22,284 nt of DNA from B4-G1 sp964393895. Lineage in GTDB: Bacteria; Chloroflexota; Anaerolineae; B4-G1. The translations under genes and the position numbers were made by a program. This document shows positions 7,353-13,974 of the stretch, piece after piece (the first letter of the stretch is position 1; every line of letters starts with the position of its first letter). The notes under the pieces were generated by a model, which was not told the origin of the DNA, did no database searches, and saw only the letters and a program-made list of their open reading frames with translations. The DNA lies in assembly GCA_964393895.1 (NCBI GenBank), contig CAYMWP010000078.1, positions 1 through 22,284 of the forward strand, given 5' to 3'.

Positions 7353-8456
7353 ATGGCCAAAGACGGACGTGAAAAGGCGTTGGACGTGGCGCTGGCGAAC
7401 CTGACCAAGCGCTTCGGCGAGGGAGCCATCATGCGGTTGGGGGAGGCGACCCATCTGGAGGTCGAGACCATCCCCACCGGCTCGCTGGCGCTCGATTTCG
7501 CCCTCGGCGCGGGCGGCATACCGCGCGGTCGCGTCACCGAGGTCTACGGGCCGGAGGGGGCGGGCAAGACCACCCTGGCGCAACACATCGTCGCCGAGGC
7601 GCAGAAGCGGGGCGGGACGGCCGCTTTCATTGACATGGAACACGCCCTCGACCCGGCCTACGCGCGGCGCTGCGGCGTGGACGTGGACGACCTGCTCATC
7701 TCCCAGCCCGACACCGGCGAGCAGGCGCTCGAGATCGCCGAGACGCTGATCCGCTCCGGGGCGGTGGACGTCATAGTGGTGGATTCGGTGGCGGCGCTGG
7801 TGCCCCGGGCCGAGATCGAAGGGGAGATGGGGGACTCGCACCCCGGCCTGCAGGCGCGTTTGATGAGCCAGGCGCTGCGCAAGCTGAGCGGGGCGATCAA
7901 GCAATCGAACACGGCGCTGATCTTTACCAACCAGTTGCGGGAAAAGATCGGGGTGATGTTCGGCAATCCGGTGACCACCTCTGGGGGGCGGGCGCTCAAG
8001 TTCTACTCCTCGGTGCGGTTGGACATCCGGCGCATCCAGTCCATCAAAGAGAAGGGAGAGGTGATCGGCAACCGGACGCGGGTGCGGGTGACCAAGAACA
8101 AGGTGGCGCCGCCGTTCCGGGTGGCCGAGTTCGACATCATGTACGACGAGGGGATCAGCCGGGCGGGAGACCTGCTGGATATGGCGGTGGAGTTGGACGC
8201 GATCGAGAAACGGGGTTCGTATTATTACCACCAGGGTGAAAGTCTGGCGCAGGGGCGGGAGAACGCCAAACAGTTCCTGCGCGAGCATCCCGACGTCGCT
8301 GACCAGATCGAGTCCGCAGTGCGCGGGCAATTGGCGTTGGAGAGCGCGCCCCTGCCAGACGGCAGAGATTCCAACGAGGACGAAACTCCAGAGGCCGAAA
8401 CGTCTACCGCATCCAACGACGAGTCGCCAGGGGAGCACAAATCGCAAGACGATTGA
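7353..8456 (+). CDS. recA: Recombinase A
   Basis: The product is 367 residues, of usual RecA length. It binds single-stranded DNA as an ATP-dependent filament, drives strand exchange in recombinational repair, and triggers LexA self-cleavage in the SOS response. The Walker A motif is GPEGAGKTT at 66-74 (canonical GPESSGKTT). IDMEHALDP, the Walker B segment VDVIVVDSVAALVPRAEIEGEMGD, the L1/L2 loop region FTNQLREKIGVMFGNPVTTSGGRALKFY and the C-terminal FDIMYDEGIS are all present. The C-terminus is an acidic, low-complexity tail from about residue 335. The ATG at 7353 has AGGAGGT five bases upstream. It has its own promoter, so it need not be co-transcribed with the protease. No recX follows; a glycosylase pseudogene lies convergently downstream. 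Confidence 0.98.
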   Translation: MAKDGREKALDVALANLTKRFGEGAIMRLGEATHLEVETIPTGSLALDFALGAGGIPRGRVTEVYGPEGAGKTTLAQHIVAEAQKRGGTAAFIDMEHALDPAYARRCGVDVDDLLISQPDTGEQALEIAETLIRSGAVDVIVVDSVAALVPRAEIEGEMGDSHPGLQARLMSQALRKLSGAIKQSNTALIFTNQLREKIGVMFGNPVTTSGGRALKFYSSVRLDIRRIQSIKEKGEVIGNRTRVRVTKNKVAPPFRVAEFDIMYDEGISRAGDLLDMAVELDAIEKRGSYYYHQGESLAQGRENAKQFLREHPDVADQIESAVRGQLALESAPLPDGRDSNEDETPEAETSTASNDESPGEHKSQDD

Positions 8457-8532
8457 AGATGCCAAGCGCGGCAAGTATCACCGCCACTGTCCGCACGCTC
8501 GCCGCACGAGGGCCAGAAAGAGTGATGCGCGG

Positions 8533-9222
8533 TCACACGACTTGCCGTTCAAAAGCGCGGGTGAAGGAGGTACGGAAGCGCGGCGGGAGGTGCTCGCCGC
8601 CTAAAAACTCGCTCAACCGCCGAGCCTCGTTCTCCAGTAACGCTCGTTCCTCCTCACTCACCGACTCGAAGAGGCCATAAATCACTTGGGTGTGTTTCAA
8701 GGTTGGGCAAGACCTCGGAGGTCTAATGAGATGCGTTCTCAGGCTCAAAAACTGTCCAAATCGGCGGTTTTGGGCGAGCACAAGCTCGGCAGAGACCTCC
8801 GAGGTCTAGGGTCTCTACTGAAACGAAACACACCCCAATCACTTTCCCATCATCCTTGCGCTGTCCCCAGGCCCCCACCGCCCGGCCATTGACCCAGACG
8901 GTAGGTGCCGCGTTCCCCGCCCGGTCGAAGAGCTTGGCGCGGTGCTCCGGCGCGAGAAAGCGATCCCGGTCGCGGTAGCCCATGATGTAGGGATTGAGAC
9001 AGGGAAACAGATGTGCACTGCTCGTACAAGGCGGTTTCCAGCGCCTCCCGTTGGAAACCGGTCACACGCGCCCACAGGGAGAGGTACGGGCTGACCGGGT
9101 CGGTTCCGTGCAGGGCGACGACGGCGCGGGTGGCCTGCAATACGTCCAAAGCACGAGAAGCTGTCAAGAGGTGTTGCTTGTGCGCCAGGTAGCCGTTGAC
9201 CGATGATGGCTCGAACGAGAAA
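8533..9222 (-). pseudogene. AlkZ-like (HTH_42) DNA glycosylase, broken by deletion and insertion
   Basis: On the minus strand, three fragments in two frames reconstruct a winged-helix DNA glycosylase of the AlkZ/HTH_42 family. The N-terminal part is VNGYLAHKQHLL, then VVALHGTDPVSPYLSLWARV. It jumps near 9010-9040 to the C-terminal part NPYIMGYRDRDRFLAPEHRAKL, so most of the centre, including the catalytic region, is missing. The C-terminal part is split at 8680-8844 by a 149-bp element and resumes as YGLFESVSEEERALL, ending at the stop at 8533. Removing the element and one target copy restores the frame (KDDGKVI-YGLFE). AlkZ-type enzymes excise alkylated or cross-linked bases. No start codon is recognisable, so the 5' limit is approximate. 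It is convergent with recA. Confidence 0.75.
8688..8836. mobile_element. 149-bp MITE-like insertion with 11-bp TIRs and 8-bp target duplication
   Basis: Terminal inverted repeats gggtgtgtttc (8688-8698) and gaaacacaccc (8825-8835) are perfect. The flanks are identical 8-bp repeats, AATCACTT, at 8680-8687 and 8837-8844. Inside are two self-complementary 15-mers in inverted order, agacctcggaggtct (8710-8724) and agacctccgaggtct (8793-8807). It has no coding capacity. Excising it with one flank repairs the host pseudogene frame, which proves it is an insertion. The transposase family is unknown; 8-bp duplications occur in several IS families. Confidence 0.85.
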
Positions 9223-9254
9223 CCTGTGTCACTCTCCAGGGCAGACAGCAGCGC

Positions 9255-10964
9255 CTACTCCTCCCTGCCCCACTGCGGCCAGTAGTTGTGCAGCCACTGG
9301 GAGGGCAACGTGTCTATGAACTGCGGTTCACCGATTCCATCGGGGTTGATGACCATGAGCCTCGTCTCTCCACCGTCATAAGCGTAGGCGCAAATTATCT
9401 CCCGACCGTCGTGATTCCAGAACACGTCCACATGATCCAGTCGCCGCTCGAAGGAGTGTACCACCCGAGGATCAGTCCCGTCGCAGTTGATGACCCATAT
9501 CTCACGAGTACGAGGGGCCGGCGTACATTCGTGGCCCACGAAGGCGATCTGCTGGCCATTGGGCGCCCACTTTAACTCGCCACCGCAGAGCTCGCCCGCT
9601 TTGCCAAACAGCCGGTGCGGTTCTGAACCATCCGGGTGAACGAGCCACAGTTCCTGATCGCGGTTAAAGGCGATCCACTCCCCGTCAGAGGACCAGTCCG
9701 GGATGAGGTCGGATGTATCGCTGCCGGTGATCTGCCTCAGATTAGAGCCATCGGCGTTGATGACATAGAGACTGTGGCGGCACGGTTGCGTGGAGCCGAG
9801 AGCCGGAGCGGCGTCGAAGACGATCTGCTGTCCATCTGGTGACCAGGAGAGACTATCAATCTCCTCAAACTCCAGATCGTCGGTCACCTGGGTGAGCTGG
9901 TCGGTGTGGGTCTCGTACACACAGATCTGAGGAGGTGTCACGTCTTTGCACGGGAGAACGAACTTGCCCACAGACGGCGCTACGATGTCCTCAAGCGGCG
10001 GCACCATGGCCCTCTCAGGAGTCGCCGTGCCAAAGAACATGAGTGCCTGCATAATGGCGACGGCCAGGAGCAGTACGCCGCTCCCGATCAGGGCCAATCT
10101 CACGCCGACCGTCCGCCAGCCTGACGGGCGATGTTGGGCGGGTGGAGAGGGGGACGTCACCTCCGCTTCACTGGCCTCGTGAGTGATCGTTTGATCCTCG
10201 ATCCGGCCGGGGCGGGGCTCCCTATGGCGGATCTGCTCGTACAGCCTGGTGGTCTCTTCCGCTGGCTCGACACTCAATTCCTCGGCCAGGGCACGCCGGC
10301 AGGCCTCGTACTGGGCCAGGGCGGCCCCTCGCTGGCCGTCCAACGCCAGCAAGCGCATCAATTGCCGGTGGGCCTGCTCTTGCCAGGGTTCCAGTTCGAC
10401 CCGCCGCCAGGCGTAGGGTAGGGCGCGCCCGTACTGGCGGCGTTCCTCGTAGGTCGTCGCCAGATGGCGGAGCGTGGACATCGCTTGCCGGCGGAGCTGT
10501 TCCCTTTTGAACAGCACCCATTCCTCGAAAGGCGCGCTATCGCCAACGTAGAATCCCTCCAGGAATTCTCCACGATACAGATCAATCGCCTCCTCCAAAT
10601 CGCCATCGGTCCGCCTCGACGGTTCCAACCGGTTGGTGAACGCCATCACGTCCACCCAGGACTCGCTATCGCCGTTGAATTGGATCGTCTGGCGGGAGAC
10701 GTGGAGAAACGGCGGCGTGGCCTGTCGATCGCCGATGGCCTGGCGCAGGTTGTAGAGGGCGTAGCGCAGGTTGCTGCGGGCGTCCCGGTTGGGCCGTTCG
10801 GGCCACAATAGACCCGCCAGCTTATCGCGGCGATGAGGCCGGTCCGCCTCGACCGCCAGATAGGCCAGCAGCGCCCGGACTTTGTCGGATTCAAAGGCAG
10901 TGACGGGGTTTCCATCCAGCGCGGCCTGGAAAGGTCCCAGCAAAGAAAGAGACAGGTGTGCCAT
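9255..10964 (-). CDS. Membrane-tethered BTAD (SARP-like) regulator with C-terminal TolB/WD40-like propeller
   Basis: The product is 569 residues. Residues 1-90 form a winged-helix DNA-binding domain (LSLLGPFQAALDG, KVRALLAYLAVE, DKLAGLLWPE, RSNLRYALYNLRQAIG). Residues about 100-245 form a bacterial transcriptional activator domain of TPR-like helices (LYRGEFLEGFY, AFEEWVLFKREQLRRQ-like, LEPWQEQAHRQLMRLLALDGQRGAALAQYE). A linker is followed by one membrane span at about 287-312. The rest is a periplasmic/extracellular propeller with repeats such as LSWSPDGQQIVFD, IPDWSSDGEWIAFN and LKWAPNGQQIAFVG. The topology resembles ToxR/CadC: DNA binding inside and sensing outside, with no phosphorelay. 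The ATG at 10964 has GAGGGG upstream; the open frame extends 15 codons further without support. It is divergent from the small duplicated-domain gene, and the operator-like repeats lie between them. Confidence 0.9.
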   Translation of the reverse strand: MAHLSLSLLGPFQAALDGNPVTAFESDKVRALLAYLAVEADRPHRRDKLAGLLWPERPNRDARSNLRYALYNLRQAIGDRQATPPFLHVSRQTIQFNGDSESWVDVMAFTNRLEPSRRTDGDLEEAIDLYRGEFLEGFYVGDSAPFEEWVLFKREQLRRQAMSTLRHLATTYEERRQYGRALPYAWRRVELEPWQEQAHRQLMRLLALDGQRGAALAQYEACRRALAEELSVEPAEETTRLYEQIRHREPRPGRIEDQTITHEASEAEVTSPSPPAQHRPSGWRTVGVRLALIGSGVLLLAVAIMQALMFFGTATPERAMVPPLEDIVAPSVGKFVLPCKDVTPPQICVYETHTDQLTQVTDDLEFEEIDSLSWSPDGQQIVFDAAPALGSTQPCRHSLYVINADGSNLRQITGSDTSDLIPDWSSDGEWIAFNRDQELWLVHPDGSEPHRLFGKAGELCGGELKWAPNGQQIAFVGHECTPAPRTREIWVINCDGTDPRVVHSFERRLDHVDVFWNHDGREIICAYAYDGGETRLMVINPDGIGEPQFIDTLPSQWLHNYWPQWGREE

Positions 10965-10997
10965 TGCGCCCCTCGAATAGACTCTGTGCTGGGGGGA

Positions 10998-11033
10998 ATT
11001 ATATAGCATTGAGGAGAATCTCGCAATCTCCTC
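10998..11033 (-). promoter_or_regulatory. BTAD regulator promoter with inverted-repeat operator
   Basis: On the minus strand TTGCGA (11026-11021), a 17-bp spacer and a perfect TATAAT (11003-10998) precede the ATG at 10964 by about 30 nt. An inverted repeat gaggaga-N9-tctcctc (11011-11033) straddles the -35 box and could be an autoregulatory operator. Confidence 0.65.
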
Positions 11034-11047
11034 GCGCTGGCCCCGTG

Positions 11048-11102
11048 GTCGTTACCCCACGTTTATCCCACGTTTCCCTCGCGTTTCCCCCACGTCCACG
11101 TG
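11048..11102 (+). promoter_or_regulatory. Five 11-bp phased direct repeats, candidate BTAD/SARP operator
   Basis: Consecutive 11-mers: gtcgttacccc (11048), acgtttatccc (11059), acgtttccctc (11070), gcgtttccccc (11081), acgtccacgtg (11092). The first seven bases of the middle units share an (a/g)cgttt core. SARP/BTAD activators are known to bind heptameric direct repeats set one helical turn apart next to the -10 box. A TACATT follows at 11104-11109. The adjacent BTAD gene makes it the likely ligand; this is inference. Confidence 0.6.
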
Positions 11103-11135
11103 GTACATTGCACACAGCAAGACGCGGATGGAGCT

Positions 11136-11567
11136 ATGGCTGAGGAGCAACCGGATTATCTATCGTACCTGTTGCGGCTCTGGCGGGTGAGCGGCGATGA
11201 AGGATCTCATCGCGGCGATGAAAAATCTCATCGCGTGGGGAAAAAGGTGATCTGGCGGGCTTCCCTCGAAAGCTCGCACGTCGGCGGGCGCAAAGTCTTT
11301 GCCAGCCTGGACGATCTGTTCGACTTTTTGCGGGAGCAAACCGGAGAGCAGGCAGAGGATACAGTGAAAGAGCAGCCGGGATACCTATCGTACCTGTTGC
11401 GCCTCCGGCGGGTGGGCGACGAGGGAGATTCCCATCGCGTAGGAGGAAAAGCCGTATGGCGGGCCTCTCTCGAAAGTGTGCACACCGGCGAGCAAAAAGT
11501 CTTTGCCAGCCTGGACGATCTGTTCGGCTTCTTGCGAGAACAGACCGGTCTGTCGCCAGACTCCTAG
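11136..11567 (+). CDS. Small protein of two tandem copies of an unnamed domain
   Basis: The product is 143 residues, with no signal peptide, so it is inferred to be cytoplasmic. Unit 1 is about residues 4-70 and unit 2 about 79-138. Each reads EQPxYLSYLLRLxRV, then a charged variable insert, then VIWRASLES or VWRASLES, VFASLDDLFxFLREQTG. The variable insert of unit 1 contains its own small repeat (GDEGSHR, GDEKSHR). I do not recognise a named family. The ATG at 11136 follows GGAG closely; a GTG at 11100 lies inside the operator-like repeats and is rejected. It is transcribed divergently from the BTAD regulator, with the phased repeats and a TACATT immediately upstream, so it is a plausible direct target of that regulator. 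The conserved Trp/Leu pattern suggests a compact alpha/beta fold. Confidence 0.75.
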   Translation: MAEEQPDYLSYLLRLWRVSGDEGSHRGDEKSHRVGKKVIWRASLESSHVGGRKVFASLDDLFDFLREQTGEQAEDTVKEQPGYLSYLLRLRRVGDEGDSHRVGGKAVWRASLESVHTGEQKVFASLDDLFGFLREQTGLSPDS

Positions 11568-11769
11568 CGGGTGCAGCGCCGGCTCCGACAGCAGAGTTCT
11601 CGGAACGTGCTCGGAGCCCCGTCCCCGGGGCGACCCCGCGACAGGGGCTGAGAGCGTCTTCAAAGACTTGCCGAGAAAGCTCGAGAGAAGAAGGAGGTGA
11701 TTTGTATGCCCTAGAACAAGCCACGCAACACCCAACATGCAATATGTAGTCTAACAAGGAGAAAAAAAG
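11568..11769. other. Intergenic region with hairpins and a two-codon leader ORF
   Basis: The stem ggctccga (11581-11588) with tcggagcc (11611-11618) sits just after the preceding stop and may terminate it. A GC-rich segment at about 11615-11649 (agcccc...ggggct) resembles the inverted repeat at 16885-16937. At 11691 a full-strength ribosome site (aaggaggtgat) precedes ATG CCC TAG (11706-11714), a minimal two-codon frame 56 nt before the next gene. Confidence 0.6.
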
Positions 11770-13050
11770 ATGAACGCCAAAAGAACAATCGTACTGGTTA
11801 CTGTGGGTGCACTGGCGCTGGTGGTTCTGCTGCTGGCAGCCGCCGGCGCGTGGGCTGGGCCGGAGGAGCACAGCCTGGCAGCGCCGCTGGCGCCGGCCGG
11901 CGTCGTCTCTGACACCATCTCGTACCAGGGGCGGCTGCTGGATAGCAGCGGCAACCCCGTGGACGGCACACGGACGATAGACTTTCGCCTGTATGCGGAT
12001 GCGAGCGGCGGGATGCCGTTGTGGTCTCAATCCGGCAGCGTCACGGTGGAGGATGGGCTGTTCGCTGTGAACCTGAACGTGAATCCGGCGCACTTTGACG
12101 GGCGAGCGCTGTGGCTGGGGGTGCAGGTGCAGGGGGATGCTCAGGAGATGGCGCCGCGCCAGCCGCTGTTGCCCGTCCCCTATGCGCTCTCACTCCGGCC
12201 GGGGGCCGGGATCAGCGGCACCTTGCCAGGAGTTCCAACTCTTAACATTGTGAGCGAAGGCATCGGCCTCCACGCCGAGACCACCAGCTCTGCCGACCCA
12301 CGCGACCCGGCTATCGTAGGCATAAACCTCGTGGCCGGGCCTGGTGTGGAAGGGCAGAGTGTGTACGGATTTGGTATTCTCGGCTCCAGCGTCAATGGGC
12401 CAGGCATATTCGGTCAGAGCATCACCGGCACAGCGGGCGTCTTCACCAGCACTCTCGGCTATGGCATCGTCGTGGATAGCGCCGGCCTGGATGGCTTGCG
12501 CATCTTTGACAGGGTCGGGCCGAACTATATCAGTGCCGGCAGTGATGGCGCACTGGACTTTAGGGTGACCAACACCGGCACTGTCTACGCCAACGGCGGT
12601 TATCACTGCGACGTGGGCACCGGCAGCGAACCCGGAACCTGCATCATACAGGGCTCTCCCGCTGACTTTGCCGAGATGCTCCCTGCCCGCAGGGGGTTGG
12701 AGGCTGGCGACGTGCTGGTCATCGGCTTGGATGGCAGGCTGGCCCGCAGCAGCCAGGTCTATCAGTCCACAGTCGTCGGGGTCTATTCTGCCCAGCCCGG
12801 CTACCTGGGCGGCGGCGAACACCAGGGGAGTGAGGATTACGCCCCTCTGGCTATGGTCGGCATCGTCCCGGTCAAGGCCAGCGCCGAGAATGGCCCCATC
12901 GCTCCCGGCGATCTGCTGGCGGCCTCCGCCACGCCTGGCCACGCGATGAAGGCCGGCTCCAACCCTCCAGTCGGCGCTGTCATTGGCAAAGCGCTGGAAG
13001 GGTTGGACGCGGGCAGTGGCATCATCCTGATGCTGGTGACGCTCCAGTAG
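11770..13050 (+). CDS. Secreted protein with N-terminal collar-like domain and C-terminal repeat/endosialidase-like tail, function unknown
   Basis: The product is 426 residues; the ATG at 11770 has AAGGAG upstream. Residues 1-29 are a classical signal peptide ending GAWAG. Residues about 47-140 hold a module common in bacterial surface proteins: ISYQGRLLDSSGNPVDG, then IDFRLYADASGG, VTVEDGLFAVNLN. A glycine-rich middle (about 150-265) has short beta-helix-like repeats (GINLVAGPGVEGQS, GFGILGSSVNGPGIFGQS). The C-terminal 135 residues contain SPADFAEMLPA, GDVLVIG, STVVGVYSAQPG, APLAMVGIVPVKASAENGPIAPGDLLAAS and VIGKALEGLDAGSGIILMLV. This resembles C-terminal domains of phage-tail-like and surface fibres, some of them autoproteolytic. 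An extracellular fibre or adhesin is inferred. The next gene starts 11 bp downstream, so the two are probably co-transcribed. Confidence 0.85.
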   Translation: MNAKRTIVLVTVGALALVVLLLAAAGAWAGPEEHSLAAPLAPAGVVSDTISYQGRLLDSSGNPVDGTRTIDFRLYADASGGMPLWSQSGSVTVEDGLFAVNLNVNPAHFDGRALWLGVQVQGDAQEMAPRQPLLPVPYALSLRPGAGISGTLPGVPTLNIVSEGIGLHAETTSSADPRDPAIVGINLVAGPGVEGQSVYGFGILGSSVNGPGIFGQSITGTAGVFTSTLGYGIVVDSAGLDGLRIFDRVGPNYISAGSDGALDFRVTNTGTVYANGGYHCDVGTGSEPGTCIIQGSPADFAEMLPARRGLEAGDVLVIGLDGRLARSSQVYQSTVVGVYSAQPGYLGGGEHQGSEDYAPLAMVGIVPVKASAENGPIAPGDLLAASATPGHAMKAGSNPPVGAVIGKALEGLDAGSGIILMLVTLQ

Positions 13051-13061
13051 GAGGTGGGAAG

Positions 13062-13089
13062 ATGCGAGATGCAGGATGCAGGATATGGG
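13062..13089. repeat. Heptanucleotide repeat at gene start
   Basis: Four 7-bp units: atgcgag, atgcagg, atgcagg, atatggg. The first unit supplies the ATG placed ideally behind the ribosome site. The 7-bp period matches the longer arrays at 19023-19071 and 21001-21049. Confidence 0.55.
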
Positions 13090-13385
13090 GCGAACGGTTC
13101 AGTATGAAACGCGAAGCGATCCTGGTTCTGATCGCCTGCCTACTGGTCGTAGCCGTTCCCGTGCTGGCGCAATCCTCGGACAACTATGATCTTTCCTGGC
13201 ACGTGATCGCCGGGGGCAGCGGGCGGATGGAGAGCGCAGCAGGACACAGGCTGCTGGGCAGCGCCGGCCAATCGCTGGTCGGGACGACGATGACCAGCGG
13301 AGGGCACTCTCTGTGCAGTGGCTTCTGGTGCGGCGCGGTGGAGCAGTACCGCGTCTACCTGCCGCTGGTGATGCGCAACTTTTAG
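13062..13385 (+). CDS. Small secreted protein ending in a YLPLVMRNF motif
   Basis: The product is 107 residues from the ATG at 13062, which has an AGGAGGT site seven bases upstream that overlaps the previous stop codon. A second in-frame ATG at 13104 begins MKREAILVLIACLLVVAVPVLA, a clean signal peptide, and would give 93 residues. The extra N-terminus is encoded by a heptanucleotide repeat, so the original start may be 13104. The mature part reads YDLSWHVIAGGSGRMESAAGHRLLGSAGQS, then TSGGHSLCSGFW, a short glycine-rich beta module. The C-terminus YRVYLPLVMRNF matches the VYLPLALRD linker of the protease at 5171-7258. The function is unknown; surface retention through the terminal motif is speculation. 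Confidence 0.75.
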   Translation: MRDAGCRIWGERFSMKREAILVLIACLLVVAVPVLAQSSDNYDLSWHVIAGGSGRMESAAGHRLLGSAGQSLVGTTMTSGGHSLCSGFWCGAVEQYRVYLPLVMRNF

Positions 13386-13407
13386 AACAGTGGATTCCAG
13401 GACAGCA

Positions 13408-13455
13408 ATGGATGGGCCGGGAGAGGCCGCAATGCCCCAGCCCGGCCCGATCCAT
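13408..13455. terminator. Hairpin between convergent genes
   Basis: atggat-gggccggg (13408-13421) pairs with cccggccc-g-atccat (13441-13455), a 14-bp stem with one bulged base and a 19-nt loop. It lies between the ends of two convergent genes. There is no T run, so a bidirectional rho-independent role is uncertain. Confidence 0.5.
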
Positions 13456-13488
13456 CAGCCACCGAAAGCACTACGTCCTGGTCCGTCG

Positions 13489-13974
13489 CTACTCCTCCCG
13501 TGCGACGGCTTGCAGCAGCCGCAGCGCGTCGAGTGTGACCCACTTGCTGGGCCGGTTGCGCTTCTCCAGCGGCCAGGTGCGGGAGACGGAGCCGCAGATG
13601 CGGCGCGTCCCGGCCCTCGAGAAGCCGCCACTCTCGTGCTGGCCGAAGCGCAGGCAGGAGTCGCAACCGGCGGCCGTGCGCCCGTCCGGTTCCAGGCCCA
13701 GCATATGCAAAATGCTCAGCACGCCCACCGCTCCCTGGGCGGTGTAGGGTTTGGTCTCGTCGTCGCCCCAGTGCCCTCTGGGATGCTGCCGGGCGAACAA
13801 CTCTTGCACCCAGGGCTGTTGGGCGATGGCCGCCCGGGTCTCTACCACCTCTGGGTCAACGGCGGGCCGGTCAAGGAGGTTGGTCAGCGTCCAGAAGCGG
13901 ACCGAGGGATTCTCTGGTTCCAGCAGCCAGGGAAGGGGGGCGTCGTGCAGAACGTCAGCCCACTTTTTGACCAT
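13489..13974 (-). CDS. Shortened alpha/alpha-toroid (terpene-cyclase-fold) paralogue
   Basis: The product is 161 residues. The N-terminal half (LPWLLEPENPSVRFWTLTNLLDRP, then QHPRGHWGDDETKPYTAQGAVGVLSILHMLG) and the C-terminal end (RNRPSKWVTLDALRLL) match both 320-334-residue neighbours. The central 160 or so residues, including the LPCAWGA motif, are absent. It could be a stable mini-protein or a decaying copy created by internal deletion; the frame is intact. The ATG at 13974 overlaps the end of the upstream gene by 20 nt, so translation is probably coupled. No ribosome site is obvious. The function is unknown. Confidence 0.7.
   Translation of the reverse strand: MVKKWADVLHDAPLPWLLEPENPSVRFWTLTNLLDRPAVDPEVVETRAAIAQQPWVQELFARQHPRGHWGDDETKPYTAQGAVGVLSILHMLGLEPDGRTAAGCDSCLRFGQHESGGFSRAGTRRICGSVSRTWPLEKRNRPSKWVTLDALRLLQAVAREE

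Noticed and set aside
5294..7537. A 747-codon open frame antisense to the papain-like protease
   Set aside because: It is low in protein-like character, has no ribosome site, and is explained by the GC-rich codon bias of the sense gene, which has complete catalytic motifs.
7317..8474. A 385-codon open frame antisense to recA
   Set aside because: A His/Arg/Leu-rich composition typical of a shadow frame; the sense strand is an unmistakable recA.
8457..8680. Possible recX downstream of recA
   Set aside because: The plus-strand frames here are Arg/Ser-rich shadows of the glycosylase remnant on the other strand, with no RecX-like helices.
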